This document shows positions 13,867-25,793 of a stretch of 64,000 nucleotides of DNA, one piece after another. Below the pieces are notes generated by a model. It was not told the origin of the DNA, made no database searches, and saw only the letters and a program-made list of their open reading frames with translations. The position numbers and the translations under genes were made by a program. How positions within the stretch are numbered: position 1 is the first letter of the stretch; the number at the start of each line of letters is the position of its first letter. Source of the stretch: Monomorium pharaonis (lineage: Eukaryota > Arthropoda > Insecta > Hymenoptera > Formicidae); contig NC_050471.1 in assembly GCF_013373865.1 (NCBI RefSeq), positions 28,677,176-28,741,175 of the forward strand, read 5' to 3'.

Positions 13867-14038
13867 TAGCCAAAAAAACTGTAACAATTCTTTATAAAAT
13901 GGGACTTTAATTTGTTGAAAAATCAAATTCCTTCATTTATCAAACGAATGGCATATAATATTAGTGTAAGACAAGTTCAAATCAAATCTCTTTAGATTTG
14001 TCCCATTTTATAAAAATTTGTTACAGTTTTTTTGGCTA
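13867..14038. mobile_element. MITE with about 38-bp inverted ends
   Basis: The left arm GCCAAAAAAACTGTAACA and its complement TGTTACAGTTTTTTTGGC at the right end extend for nearly 40 bases through TTTATAAAATGGGA/TCCCATTTTATAAA. TA flanks both ends (13867-13868 and 14037-14038), which fits a Tc1/mariner-type TA target duplication. The interior of about 95 bases is non-coding. Confidence 0.7.
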
Positions 14039-14903
14039 TCCTTTCCTCCTCTTAACCTAACCGATAACAGAATTCCACACTCGGAATTTTGCTAAGTTGC
14101 CTTGATAATAAATAATATAATAAGACAATAAAATAACAGCAAGCTTTGGTATAAAAATTGGCCTATTTTTATTAATATTTGTTGCATAGTTTTACAAAAT
14201 AAACATAATACGTCTTTAACGACAAATTTCTTAGCTATTTTTTTTAATTTTCATTTTTAGAATTAATTTTTTATATTCAGAAAAATTGTTAAGAGAGGCC
14301 ATTTATTGCAACCTTCCATTTTTTTATATGATACATCTTTGTAATTATACTTTAATCTTTCTTAAATTTCATTTGAAATTAACTCTCAAAAATATAGTTT
14401 CATTATAGTCTTTAGATCTCCAAAATTTAATTCGAAGAAAAATCTTTGTAACTCTTAAAGAGATTTTGCTTTGATTTTTGGTACAGAAGAAATCTCTTCT
14501 AAAAATCTATACGAAAAGAAATTCCGGTTTAAATTTAAGACATGTATATTAATTGCATATGATTACGTTAAAATTTAATTATAATATAAATAGACAATAA
14601 AAGAAAGGACTATATAAATTAACAACTTTATGGAATAGATAAAAACAGATAACAAACATTTGTTTTAATAACGAATTATTTTAGTAATGATAAGTAATAA
14701 TAATGTCACAACAAAACGATGATAATATAGTATAATAATATAAATAAAAATTAATTATTTTAGTATTTTTATAATCGATGGACAATAAAGGAAAAGTTAA
14801 ATTTCTCTTTTCTTTTACAGAAAAGTATTATGGCGAATAGTTTGAAATATTCGTTCGTTTGAACGAACGCTAAATGCTGGCTTTTGCGCAAAATGGTTAC
14901 ACT

Positions 14904-15041
14904 AAGGGCCTAAACACAATGCCAGGCAAGAGGAAATAGGAACAGAAATAATGAAAGAGAGAAAGAGAGAAAGGATCTTCTCTCTTTCTCTCTTTATTTC
15001 CTGTTCTTATTACCTGTTGCTTGGCATTGTGTGATGGCCTT
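14904..15041. mobile_element. MITE with GGGCC ends and TAA flanks
   Basis: Inverted arms read GGGCCTAAACACAATGCCAG on the left and, on the complement of the right, GGCCATCACACAATGCCAAG. The interior has complementary AG-rich and CT-rich segments (GAAAGAGAG against CTCTTTC). TAA precedes the left end and follows the right end, as expected for the 3-bp duplication of PIF/Harbinger-type elements. About 140 bases long and non-coding. Confidence 0.65.
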
Positions 15042-16918
15042 AAAAGTCATCTTTCGCGACTGAACGTTTCTAGCGACAGAGACGAAATCATCTCCCTGCG
15101 AATGATGATTGCTTCAAGTTACTTTGCCAACTTCCACGAACTATAAAATGACCTTTTTCTTCGTTCTCACGTGGAAAAAAGGTACTTTTCTTCATGGAAT
15201 CTTGCTCTTATTAATAAATACAGAATGCTAGAAGAAAATGAACACAATATCGTTAATTCCTTAACGAGAAATTTGAATTTTTCGATAATAAAGTGTAACG
15301 TAATTATATTTATTTTTCATAAAAGAATTTCAAATTTTACTCACTACGTTGATAAAACTCAACATTAAATTCTTTAACGCTCTATTCTCGCTTCGCTATT
15401 ATCAATTTAAATTTTAAAATTATCCGCACGTGTAACTTCTGCCTTTGGCTTCTCTTAAGAATAGTTACGCGTTAAGACTCGTTCTATGAGAAAAATATGA
15501 ATTTACGAGAGAGAAATCAAAACTCAAAGATATGATAACACGCATCATCTTGACAGGTGAAAAACCAAATTGCCGAAGAAATCAATATTAATCACGTTTA
15601 TCTCTCAGCAACGATGAAACAGTATGCGATATCCGTAATATATTTGCATTTCAAAAGGTTTTTCTTACGCAAATCAGCTATTGAATATTAATATGACTAT
15701 CAATTAAATAGTCTTTTGCGACACTTGCTTTTGTCTATATTCTGTCAAGGTTGCATCAGCAATTTCAATTAATAAAGAAATAAATATTATATACTTTCTG
15801 ATTTAAATACATTTGAATTACACAAATAAATATATCAAATAATATAACAAATATAAATATAACAAATAATGTAAAGTTATAAGTTTTTTTTAAAGTAAGT
15901 TTAAGGTACTTTACTTTCAGTCTATTTTGGGATTTCTAATTTTGAAATTTATTTTATAATAGGATAATGAATTCCTTTCCTTTTTTTCTCGGGAATTAAT
16001 CGAAGGTAGATGATTCAGATATAACAAATGTATTTCCAGTGAATCTAATATTTCCGATTGTCATCGTTAAGTTCTCAGATCTCTATCGCGCTTGGCTAAT
16101 TATACGAGCGGCGCGGCGCCTAACCGGAGTTTCTTACCGCACAGGCGCCACTTTATCAGAAATCTCATGGCCACGTGCCAAGCATGTGTCTACAGTACCG
16201 TGTAATTGGCTATTTTGTCAGTTTATGTGTATCATTAAAGAAACAAAGTATCTTTTTGTTTCCTCTTTCTCCCACGCTTTTGAATTATTTAGCAATAAAT
16301 TTTACTTTATTAATCTGAATAATAGTAATAAGAATTTATTGCGATTTATTGGTGATGCTTTCATCAACGATCGACAATTTAAAAAACAGGAAAAGTGTAC
16401 TTATCTTTATCAGGATGTAAAGTAACATCGCGATTGCTACCCTGTTCACATTTTGTACTTTTACTCAAATCAAGGCTTTTCTTTTTAGACAATTGTTTCG
16501 TTTGGGTCTCAACTTATTTATATTTTTGTTCCAAAATCTAAATGTCAAATTTGTTATCTTTCTTATATTATTTAGCATATAATTAACTTTAATCAATGTT
16601 TATCTGACGACAATTAATGCACAAATTAAAAATAAAGAAGTATTTTATAAAAAAATATAGACGTATGCAGTCGATCGAAGATAATTTAATTTAACAAGTC
16701 AACGCACGATGCAGCCGAAGGCTGCGAAGGAATTTCGTCGGTGCCAGGTAATTTTGCACCCGTTGTGAAAGGCTTAATCATCGTGAAGGCGCGCTGTGAC
16801 GCAGGTGGGAACGCCTAGCCGAGGATATCTTCTTTCCTGCATCGGGAGTTCCCTTATCGATGATTTCATTCACAGCATGTTATTATCCTGTATATTAACA
16901 TATGCGAAGAGCAAACAC

Positions 16919-17172
16919 AAATCGTTTGTAATTCATATTGTCGCAGATAATCTAAAAATACACATTGACATATTAGATAATAGTTATTGAATAAGCAATC
17001 ACTTATAAATTGTTTTTAATTCATATCGTCGCAGATAATCTAAAAATACACATTGATATATTAGATAATAGTTATTGAATAAACAATCACTTACAAATCG
17101 TTTCTAATTCATATTGTCGCAGCTAAAAATACACATCGATATATCAGATAATAGTTATTGAATAAACAATTT
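16919..17172. repeat. 88-bp tandem repeat, about 2.9 copies
   Basis: The segment ATTCATATTGTCGCAG recurs at 16931, 17019 and 17107, giving an exact 88-base period. Each unit contains AAAAATACACATTGA and TAATAGTTATTGAATAA. The third copy has lost seven bases after GTCGCAG. Copies differ at only a few positions, so the duplication looks fairly recent. Confidence 0.9.
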
Positions 17173-18090
17173 GTTTAATTAGGCATCTTAATTTTTAGAA
17201 AATTCTATAGGTAGATTCTTTTACGGATGCGTACACAGAATTTACCCTTCAAATTAGAATAATCGTTGAAAAATATGAATTTTAAATAATTTTTATTATA
17301 ATTTTAATAAAATTTAACAAGTTTTATCGAAATTCTCTGTGGAATTTAATTAAAAGTCAAGTGAAATTCTTTGAAGTTTATGTTCCCTTCATTATCATAA
17401 ATTTGGGATAAGTTTTAAGAGAAAATTTTCTCCTTATATGTTTCTTCACTATTGAATAATTTTTGAATCTTGTATCTTGAATCTCTTTTGCATTTAGGGG
17501 GAGAGCTCTTAGAAATATAAAGTTTCCCATAAAATGTTTGTTTCGCCAAATCATTCATACGTAGATTGTGCGTAAGAATGACGTATACGCTATGTAATAT
17601 GTAATTACTCGAATACTCATTGATATACTCATCGCGGACGGAACTTCCCGTCTCATACAACTCATTGACTAGATTCCTGTTCCAGAAATAAAACGTGATA
17701 CGGCCTAGTTTTATAATTACACGAAATGATTAATCTATGACATCTATGTTTTAATGAATCTGGACTATGAACTCTGTTTCTGATTTTTCTGTGGTACCTA
17801 GTAAAGATGACTCGCAGACTTAATTGATTATCATAAAAAATGACTATTATACTAGCACAGTTCCTCATTACGCGTATTGGCCGCGTTTTGAATTCCAACT
17901 TGGTTATTAATTTTTTAAAAATAATATTAACCTTTTTATTTTTATTCCTAATTCTTTAATTGAACCGTCAAATCTTTTAGTTTTTTTTTATAATTGTAGA
18001 AAAATAATTGGCACTGCTCACTTCAGAACAGCTATTTTATTTCTTCCAGAAATATCATTGCTGGTTTCAATTTATCTATTTTCTAATATC

Positions 18091-18235
18091 TCAGATAACA
18101 CAGAGAATTCAAAAAGAACTCAATTGTATGTCACAAATTATGAATTCTTTTTAAGATGCAAAAAGAATTTTACAAAAAGAATTCATAATTGGCGACATAC
18201 AATTGAGTTCTTTTTGAATTCTCTGTGCTATCTGG
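18091..18235. repeat. Long near-perfect hairpin
   Basis: The left arm (18091 to about 18152) contains CACAGAGAATTCAAAAAGAA then CTCAATTGTATGTC. The right arm (about 18171-18235) is its complement with only a few mismatches (for example GATAAC against GATAGC). The loop is about 20 bases. It may be a MITE or a hairpin RNA template. No convincing target duplication is visible. Confidence 0.75.
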
Positions 18236-18379
18236 AATTGTAATATCGCATAGTGAGTTTAAGAAAAAGAAATTAAATGTGTTTTATACTATTTATAAAG
18301 ATATTCTGTTAAATTTTTATTAGGAAGACCGAAAAATGGTTTTAAAGTTACATACTGTTACTGCATACTATGAATATTA

Positions 18380-19652
18380 CACTGGCGCAAAAAAAACAAG
18401 ACAAAAATTTTGACCAAATTTTTAGGCAATCTTCAAAATGATGCAACTTTGCGAAAAATTATCCATGTACTTTTTTTTAAATTAAAAAGCAAAGACTCTA
18501 CTTTGAGAATCCCTAGACGGAAGTTTGATTTGTGTGAACCTTTTGTATCGCATGAAAACCAAACATTTTTTTTAATTGAAAAAAGTAAAAGTATCATTTT
18601 TCACAAGTTTTTCGTTAAAATCTTGCTAATATTAATCCAGATTCTTAAAGTTCATTCTTTTCTAAGCAATTAAAAAAAAACATGTCGATACGATGTTTTT
18701 TGTTGATTGCACACGAGTTTGAAATTTGCACTGCATTTTAGGGTATTTTAGCGAATAAATACCATATTTTTTGGATATCATGAACTTTGAGTATCAATAT
18801 GATATTATTGCACATTGATTTTATTTGTGTTTAACTCAATCATAACTGTCGTCATCAGAGTGACCCGATGTGCACCACGTGGAACTTGACGATTCAATTT
18901 TACACATCATACGAAAAGGACCGATTTTTTAAATGAAATTCGAATTTTGATTTTTTATGTATGAGTATGTGTATATTTATGTGTGATCTGAGCAGGCTGC
19001 TAAAATGGTGAATCTTCTGTTGACTTCAGTAAAATTGACGCGTAAGCTATCCGTTATATTCAGATCAGTAAGTGCAAATTTCCACCGATGAATTTCAGAG
19101 CCACATATGATGTGCAAAATCCGACCGTCAATCTCCACGTGGTATTACATCGGGTCACTCTGATGACGGCGGTATGATTGAGTTAAACACGAATAAAATC
19201 AATGTGCAATATCATATTGATACTCAAAATTCATGATATTCAAAAAATACCGTATTTATTCGCTAAAATACCCTAAAATGCAGTACAAATTTCAAACTCG
19301 TGTGTAATCAACAAAAAACACCGTATCGACATGTTTTTTTTTAATTGCTTCGAAAAGAATGAACTTTAAGAATCTGAATTAATATTAGCAATATTTTAAC
19401 TAAAAACTTGTGAAAAATGATAACAAACTTTTACTTTTTTTAATTAAAAAACCATGTTTGGTTTTTATGCGATATAATAAAAGGTTCACACTTAATAAAT
19501 CAAACTTTCGCCTAGGGATTCTCAAAGTAGAGTCTTTGCCCTTTAATCCACTTTAAAAAAAGGGGTGTTATTTATTTTGTCACCAGTTTTTGCGCGATGC
19601 TGATTGGTTGCTGGTTGTCAAAATTTTTGTCTCGTTTTTTTTTGCGCCAGTG
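18380..19652. mobile_element. 1.27-kb foldback transposon with TA target duplication
   Basis: The ends are CACTGGCGCAAAAAAAACAA on the left and the matching inverted sequence ending GCGCCAGTG on the right, each bordered by TA (18378-18379 and 19653-19654). Inverted similarity continues far inside: CCCTAAAATGCAGT, CAATGTGCAATATCATATTG, CACGTGG and GGGTCACTCTGATGACG all reappear as complements. The arms are therefore about 500-570 bases with a spacer of about 130. The outer parts of the arms differ around 18420-18480 and 19545-19620. No transposase is encoded. The TA duplication suggests mobilisation by a Tc1/mariner-type enzyme acting in trans. Confidence 0.8.
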
Positions 19653-21314
19653 TATAAAAAATTGATATTACCTTCCGATCCCTTTAATACCATGACTCAC
19701 TCGACGATGACTCTATCGATGACTCAATCCTTGAAATATATGATCGCCAAAGTAATGTGAATTTCGTCTTTCAATGACCCACTCTCGTCCAATCTGCGTA
19801 AGGAATTTCAATCTGCTTCCTCATCTGAGTGTATTCTGCAAGATGACAAATAACCCATTACGTCGCCTGGATTGTTTGAAACAACCGCTGAATTTTTTTT
19901 TAATTTATGGATTTCATATATTACACATTCGAACAAATCACATTTGTGTTATAAATAATAAAAGCGCGCAATTACGAAATAAATTTTATAAGTTATGAAA
20001 ATGTATTAATTTAACCATTTTTCCTGCAAAAATAGCTTTTTACAAGTAATTTCACATCAAGTCCATTACTAAAACTGCAGTTTAATGTAATATATATTAT
20101 ATACACACACACATATATATGTGTGTATATATTGTATTAAAAATATATCACGTTTGCAAAGTTCAAGATTATGGATAATTCATATGATGTACGATGATTA
20201 ATGATCTACGATTAAAGAATTAACTATTAAATTTTAAAATGTAACTTCTTCAGTTTATTCCTCTGTGAATTCTGCTGTATCCGAAACCAGGTGGCCAGAT
20301 AAGAAGAAGAGAGAAAACAAGGAAGAAGAAAGTACTCAGAAGATGAAGGAAATGAAGCGAGAAAGAAAGAAAAGTCACGCGAAGTAACTCTTAGTAATTA
20401 CGGTTATTTCGAGGAGTTTCTCGGAACGGTTGGATTGATCCCTCCTCAAATCTTCTCCTCTTACCGGGAAGCCGTAGGAAGACATCTCTCCGCGAAGAGA
20501 AATCAAGGAGTAAGTGGCAACGAAAGAAAGAGAGACGAAATCGAAGAAGAGGGAGAACAAGAGGGAAGGCGAGGGAAAAGCTGGATAACAGTTACGTATA
20601 TACACAGAATGAGAGGATTCTGTTCTGATCGCAGAGCTTGGCAGTCGTAGCGGTCCTTTTCGACGGTGCAAACGTCGTGAAGCTCGAGGAAAGAAAGTTG
20701 ACTTTCTGAGAAAACCGACTGCATATTAAATTTATCGGAATGTTAATTAAATACTTCTTAAAAGAAATTTAAAAAATTGAAGTTGACCGAAGAGGACATT
20801 GATAGAAGTGTGAAAATTAATTTATCTGAATATTTGGAATTGATTAGAAGAACTTAAAAGATAAATCTTTTTTTAATTTTAAAAATATTGAGTTTTTTAA
20901 TATTTTTTTAATTCTTTAACTTTTTTAAATCTTGATCCGGAGTGAAAGAAATTTTTAAATAAACTTTAAAGACCTTAAAAATCAAGGATTTCAAACACCT
21001 AAAGTTCAATCATTCTCTTTTAATTCGTGTTATTTAATTAAAAAAAAGAATGTTTTATTAATAAAACTATTTGGTTCTTTTAAAAGTGATGAAACAAGCT
21101 GAAGTACGTTCGGGAAATATTTTGATCGTAATTCAATAAGCTAAATTTTATTTTTATCGAGCAACATTATTGATCAGTTCAACGAAAGTGTGCTTTATGA
21201 ATATATTATAACAATCATTGACAAAAAATTCATTGATTTACACTTATTGAAACTAAAAATACTGCAGTGATTCACGAGCTTGTGAAAGTTCACTGCGACA
21301 GTTTCCTTTTGAAG

Positions 21315-21971
21315 ATGAGGAAACTTTTGTTATTAATAATCTGCATTCAGATTGCATTAAATGTCGTTGGCAGGCACCATAGGTGAGAGAATAACGTAAT
21401 TAAATCTTTCAGTTTCTTTAACAAAATGATTACTTTTCAAATGATCAGATTTTCAGACTTATTTTTTATTTTATATATGTATCTTTCCCTTATATATTTT
21501 TTCTTATAGTTCTTTATTTCTTGTTCTTCTCTGTTCTTCACTCTGTAATCTTTTATTCTTTGTTTCTCTCTTGATTTTTGTTTCATACTTTTATCTTTCT
21601 TTTACATTTCCCTCGTTCGATACAGGGACAGTGATTTTTTGAGCCACGTGCAGCTGGTGCATCAGTTTCAATGTTCATTGCCCCAATCGCGGGCGATCGC
21701 AGTTGAGGATCTCCTGACCGTAGGCCTCGGACCTGACGAAGCTTTTTATCCTGCATCCACGGTCCTGACACGTTGCACCGGATCAGGATGCTGCCTCAAC
21801 TCCGAACAGATATGCGCGCCGATAGAAACTAGAAACGTCACCCTCGTCTTCATGGTCAGGCATCGCATTGATCAACAACGAGATCGTCACCATGAAGTCA
21901 TTCATGCTATCGAACATACCAAGTGCGCCTGCGTGGATAAAATTCTGGCTACGAAGGATTTTAGGTTTTGA
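21315..21971 (+). CDS. PDGF/VEGF-like growth factor B (PVF family)
   Basis: Predicted secreted PDGF/VEGF-type ligand of 137 residues in two exons, 21315-21382 and 21626-21971. The first exon encodes a classic signal peptide (MRKLLLLIICIQIALNVVG) and ends in phase 2 at GTGAGA; the second opens after TACAG. Cystine-knot cysteines are seen in FQCSLPQSR, RCTGSGCC, ICAPIETRN and TKCACV. As in growth factor A, the interchain-type second cysteine is absent (FYPASTVLTRC). NVT in ETRNVTLV is a likely N-glycosylation site. The two genes are divergent and share this oddity, so they probably arose by duplication. Which Pvf number either corresponds to cannot be decided from sequence alone. The start is chosen for its signal peptide and the context GAAGATGA. 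Confidence 0.86.
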
Positions 21972-22314
21972 AAAAAAAAAAAACTCTTACGAAGACGCGG
22001 CAACTGATCTCTACGTCGAGATAAACAACGAATTAATACTTGAAATACCGGATAGAAAGATCTAGAATCTAATTTTATTATGAAAATGCTAATTTTATTT
22101 GAAAAATAATATTTCAAAAATTATTTCGTCTTTTTAAACAAGAACTCATTTTCGAAATTGAGGAAAAGTGATCGTATAAATTATAGATCTAAAATTAATT
22201 AAGTTAGATAATGTTAGATTGCATTAGCAGGACACAGTAAGCTTTAGCGAGAAAAAAATACTTCATCTAAAAGAATTAGAAGTATATAAAAGCGAAGTAG
22301 ATACAAATCGTAGA

Positions 22315-22320
22315 TTTATT
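22315..22320 (-). promoter_or_regulatory. Poly(A) signal of DNAAF4
   Basis: TTTATT on the plus strand is AATAAA on the minus strand, 242 bases beyond the DNAAF4 stop. It sits only six bases from the oppositely oriented signal of the convergent growth factor gene. Confidence 0.5.
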
Positions 22321-22325
22321 TCGAA

Positions 22326-22331
22326 AATAAA
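22326..22331 (+). promoter_or_regulatory. Poly(A) signal of growth factor B
   Basis: AATAAA lies 355 bases after the growth factor B stop codon. It forms half of a near-palindrome with the facing DNAAF4 signal. Confidence 0.55.
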
Positions 22332-22561
22332 GAAGCGATGGAATAAGAAAGATTAAAATTTCGCGTCAATGATATATTCGTCATTTTAGAAATAGAATAC
22401 ATTGATATGAGATATATAAAAGCATTACCTTTTCATGTAAACTTTAAAGAAGCATTTCATATATTTTCTATATTTTAATTACTTGTATGTATCGCATATA
22501 CATCAACTTATTGGTAAATAAATAAGTTAAATTATTTCTAAAATTTCTGCAGAAAAAAATG

Positions 22562-25500
22562 TTAAACCTTAGTCACGCACGTGTCTCCTTCCTTTATATT
22601 AAAATACTGTCTAACAGCATAGAGATCGCGTTTAATGCTCTCATTATTCGGATCTAACTTTAAAGCAGCTTCTAGTTCGGGAATTCCATGCTGCGGTGCA
22701 GATAATTTGCAGAGCGCAGCACCACGACGAGCATGACATCTTGCTCGTGACACCCTGTTGCTTTCGCACTTTGGTTCCATTAGTTCCAGTACCTATAGAA
22801 AAAACGTATTTTCTTTAATAACTGCAGTTTTTTATATATTTAATTTGAAGATTAAATATTTAGAGTTTATTATTTTTTTTTATTCCTTAATTTTATAAAA
22901 CTACAATTTTAATTTATGATGCATTAATTTTATACTTTTATTTTATTTTTAATTATTTCTATTTCGTGTATTTTTAATTGTATGTTATTTATTGCATATA
23001 TATTTTTAAAAATATTTTTGTGTTTTTCTTTATTATTTTTTGAAATTTTTGTTTAACTTAAAAAATATTTCGAAAAAATATTCTGCACGACACTGACTGT
23101 GATTTCCATTACCTTAGAACAATCTTCAATGCATCTGTAATAATTTCCAAGAGCATAATGTGCAGCGGATCTGTTCACATAGAGTGCCGCCATCTTGTCG
23201 CTGATTTTAATTCCATGTGTATAAGCACTGATAGCAGCTAAGTAATTTTTGACTTTGAAGAAATCACTATAATATCAAATATACTTAATAATCAAAATTA
23301 TTTTAAGAAAAATTAAAAAATATATGTGCCCATTTCTATCAACGTACTCGCCCTTGTCTTTCAGCCATTGTGGATCCTGTTCTTCAGGTCGAAGATCTTC
23401 GGTAACAAATCCTATTTTCCTTCTAGCTTCCGCTTGCTTAGAAAGCCACTAAAAAACAACCTGCATTTTAATATAGCTATATTAAAAATTACGCATCATT
23501 TTTAGATAATTTTACTCATCATTTTAGAAAGATAAAATAAATTTCTAATAATTTCTCATTAAAGTGGAATTTCTATTAAATCTCTCATTTTTCGCAAAAA
23601 AATCAATTTTTATTTTAAGATAAAGAAATAGGCCACACTTCGGGGATTGATTTTACTTCTTCAGTGTAAATTCGGGCAGAAAAGAAAATAGTCCTTCCTT
23701 AGACAAAAATATTTATTATAAAATATTTACAATTGAAATTATACATACTTCCTGTTCTTCGGCTAACGAGCTCTCTCTTGCCGGAGTGGGAAAGGCCCGT
23801 TCGGAAAAGGTTACATTGATCGTTCCGCTTTTCCTAGGGAGTGGCACTGCCTTCGTGGGTTCATCGAATATTTGATTTATTTTGGAATATCGACCCTTCA
23901 GTACTCTGTCAATCAAATCCTGACCTGGTCTTTGTTTCTCCATCTTTTTATAGAACTTTTGCATGGATTTCTGATCCATTTCCTTAACTAAAGAATTTGT
24001 TGTAGACTTGGACGTAATGCCGTCATCTGATTCAGAATCGTCGGAACAAATAGAACATTCTTCAAAATTAACATCTTTGCTTAGATTTGCAGTTGTCTTT
24101 ATCTCGATTTTATTCGCTTCCTTCACAATATTTTCGTTAAGACTCGTGTCTTTCCTTAAAGTCGTTTGATCGATTGATTTTACCTTTACATGTTCTTTAC
24201 ATGTTGATACATTTTCCGGATTTTGTTCAGTCATTGAGTTTTCTTCTAAATTTTCTTCGATTAATTGTTCATTTGTATTTTCAACATTCAGATTTGTTTT
24301 CCTATTTTCTTCAACAATTAATTCTTTATTCATATTTTTTTCAATAATTGAATCTTTTTCGAATTTTTCTTTAACAGTTAGTTCTTTTAATTCCGCCATC
24401 ATTATTGATTCGTTTTGTTTTCCTTCTGTTTCGGCTTCTTTATTTATTTCTCCTGTCTCGTCAATTTCCCGAAATTGTGTAATCCCAAGATCATCCTTGA
24501 ACCACTTGAGTGGAGGCCTTTCAGAAAAATTCTTCGATTAAATATAAAAGTAAAGTTAAATTTTTCTTAAAAAATACTACTTTTCAGCAATATTTTTTGG
24601 CTATATTTTAATGTTACACTAACATATTTTACACCGAATATAATTTTAAACAATACTTTGAAAAATCATCACATCTCTTTTTAAAACAATACCTGTACGC
24701 CTTCCTATTCTTTTGCACTTTGCCAGAAATATCCTGGAGGATCGGCATTTCCGCATTTAATCGCCATTCTTCGAAATCCTGCATTGCAGCTTTACGATGA
24801 TGGGTTTTCAAAGCCTCTATTTTATTCAGCGTATCAGTGTCCAAATTAATCTGTATTTTTACCGCTTCCTTTTGCATATTCTGAAGTTTTTCTGCATAAT
24901 AGTGTCTCGATTATATTTTTTAAATGGACTGTAACTTTTTAAAGTTCTATTTTTGTATTTCTTCTCACGACTTATTGAATTTTATATATAAAATTTATTA
25001 TTTTATTATATACTTTGTTTTTTTATTACTGTCCATAACTTAAAAAAATGAACATTTTTTTCATATTATTAACAACATTAACAAACTTTACCTTTCCTTA
25101 ATTTCGCACGATTTTCCAGAACGCTTTGTGCTTTTTCTAAAATTTGATTTCTAATACGACATTTTTTATTCTTGCTAATGTCTTCCATCTCGAGACTCGG
25201 CCAATCGATAATCATGTTCGCTTTTTGCAAAGAGAAAATAGCCTCTGTATCTGTCAAGGTACATTTACTCTCTTCTTCAAGCACGTTTTTCCACAGAAAT
25301 AATTCCAAAATAAAGGGCGAAAAACTAATCTTCAATAAAAATTTATCATTTTGAATATTGCTTCTAGATGCTCACATTTTAATATTTTTTAAACTCTTTT
25401 ATTCAAAATAAATATTCTTTTCACAAATCATTAAAATTATCATTATTTTGATAATTAATGCAAGAAAAAACACATTTTGATTGAAACATTTCTTTCATAT

Positions 25501-25793
25501 TTGGTTAAGAGAGTGTGTTGTATTTTAAATATATTATTTAATAAAATACAATTAAATTTAAAAACTATACTTAGAGGACGATTCTGACTTTGAGAAAAGG
25601 GAGAAAGGAAGAAAATATCCTAATTATTTAAGTTTAAAAGTATTGTTTCGAACAATAAAAATATTTTAAATACCTTTACGTAATTATCCATAACAAATAA
25701 ATCCACCTTTTTAGGGTGGTTTTTTAGAGGCACGTAAATTATTATTCTTTTGTCCGTCTGTCGCCATTGGTAATCTTTTATAACTATCACCAT
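22562..25793 (-). CDS. Dnaaf4: Dynein axonemal assembly factor 4 (DYX1C1), CS + TPR
   Basis: Cytoplasmic co-chaperone that helps preassemble axonemal dynein arms for motile cilia and sperm flagella; in insects this means chordotonal neurons and sperm (family knowledge). Exons in transcript order are 25793-25674, 25329-25092, 24891-24693, 24517-23749, 23448-23348, 23266-23113 and 22792-22562, giving 603 residues. An N-terminal CS/p23-like domain starts DYQWRQTDKRIIIYVPLK and continues KISFSPFILELFLW. A helical charged segment follows, then the family hallmark TINVTFSERAFPTPARES at the end of exon 4, and three TPR-like helix pairs from about residue 475 (KNYLAAISAYTHGI, ALYVNRSAAHYALG, ARRGAALCKL). 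It is longer than the human protein (420 aa) because of a lineage-specific Glu/Asn/Lys-rich linker in exon 4. Introns are short and AT-rich. Confidence 0.93.

Larger units (their letters stand above)
13014..21314. other. 8.3-kb intergenic region between two divergent growth factors
   Basis: No coding gene is supported here. The region contains five annotated repeat structures (13867-14038, 14904-15041, 16919-17172, 18091-18235 and 18380-19652). It also has a short GC-rich patch at 16085-16200, a palindromic TA/CA microsatellite at 20095-20130, and a purine-rich stretch at 20285-20600 about 0.7 kb upstream of growth factor B. The open frame at 16039-16425 lacks coding character. The region must include the promoters of both divergent genes, but I see no clear core promoter. 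Confidence 0.6.
21972..22561. other. 590-base convergent intergenic region
   Basis: It holds the 3' untranslated regions of growth factor B (+) and DNAAF4 (-), with facing poly(A) signals around 22315-22331. Nothing else is recognisable. Confidence 0.6.

Noticed and set aside
16039..16425. 128-codon open frame
   Set aside because: Hydrophobic and low-complexity translation of AT-rich DNA with no recognisable family; partly driven by a GC-rich patch.
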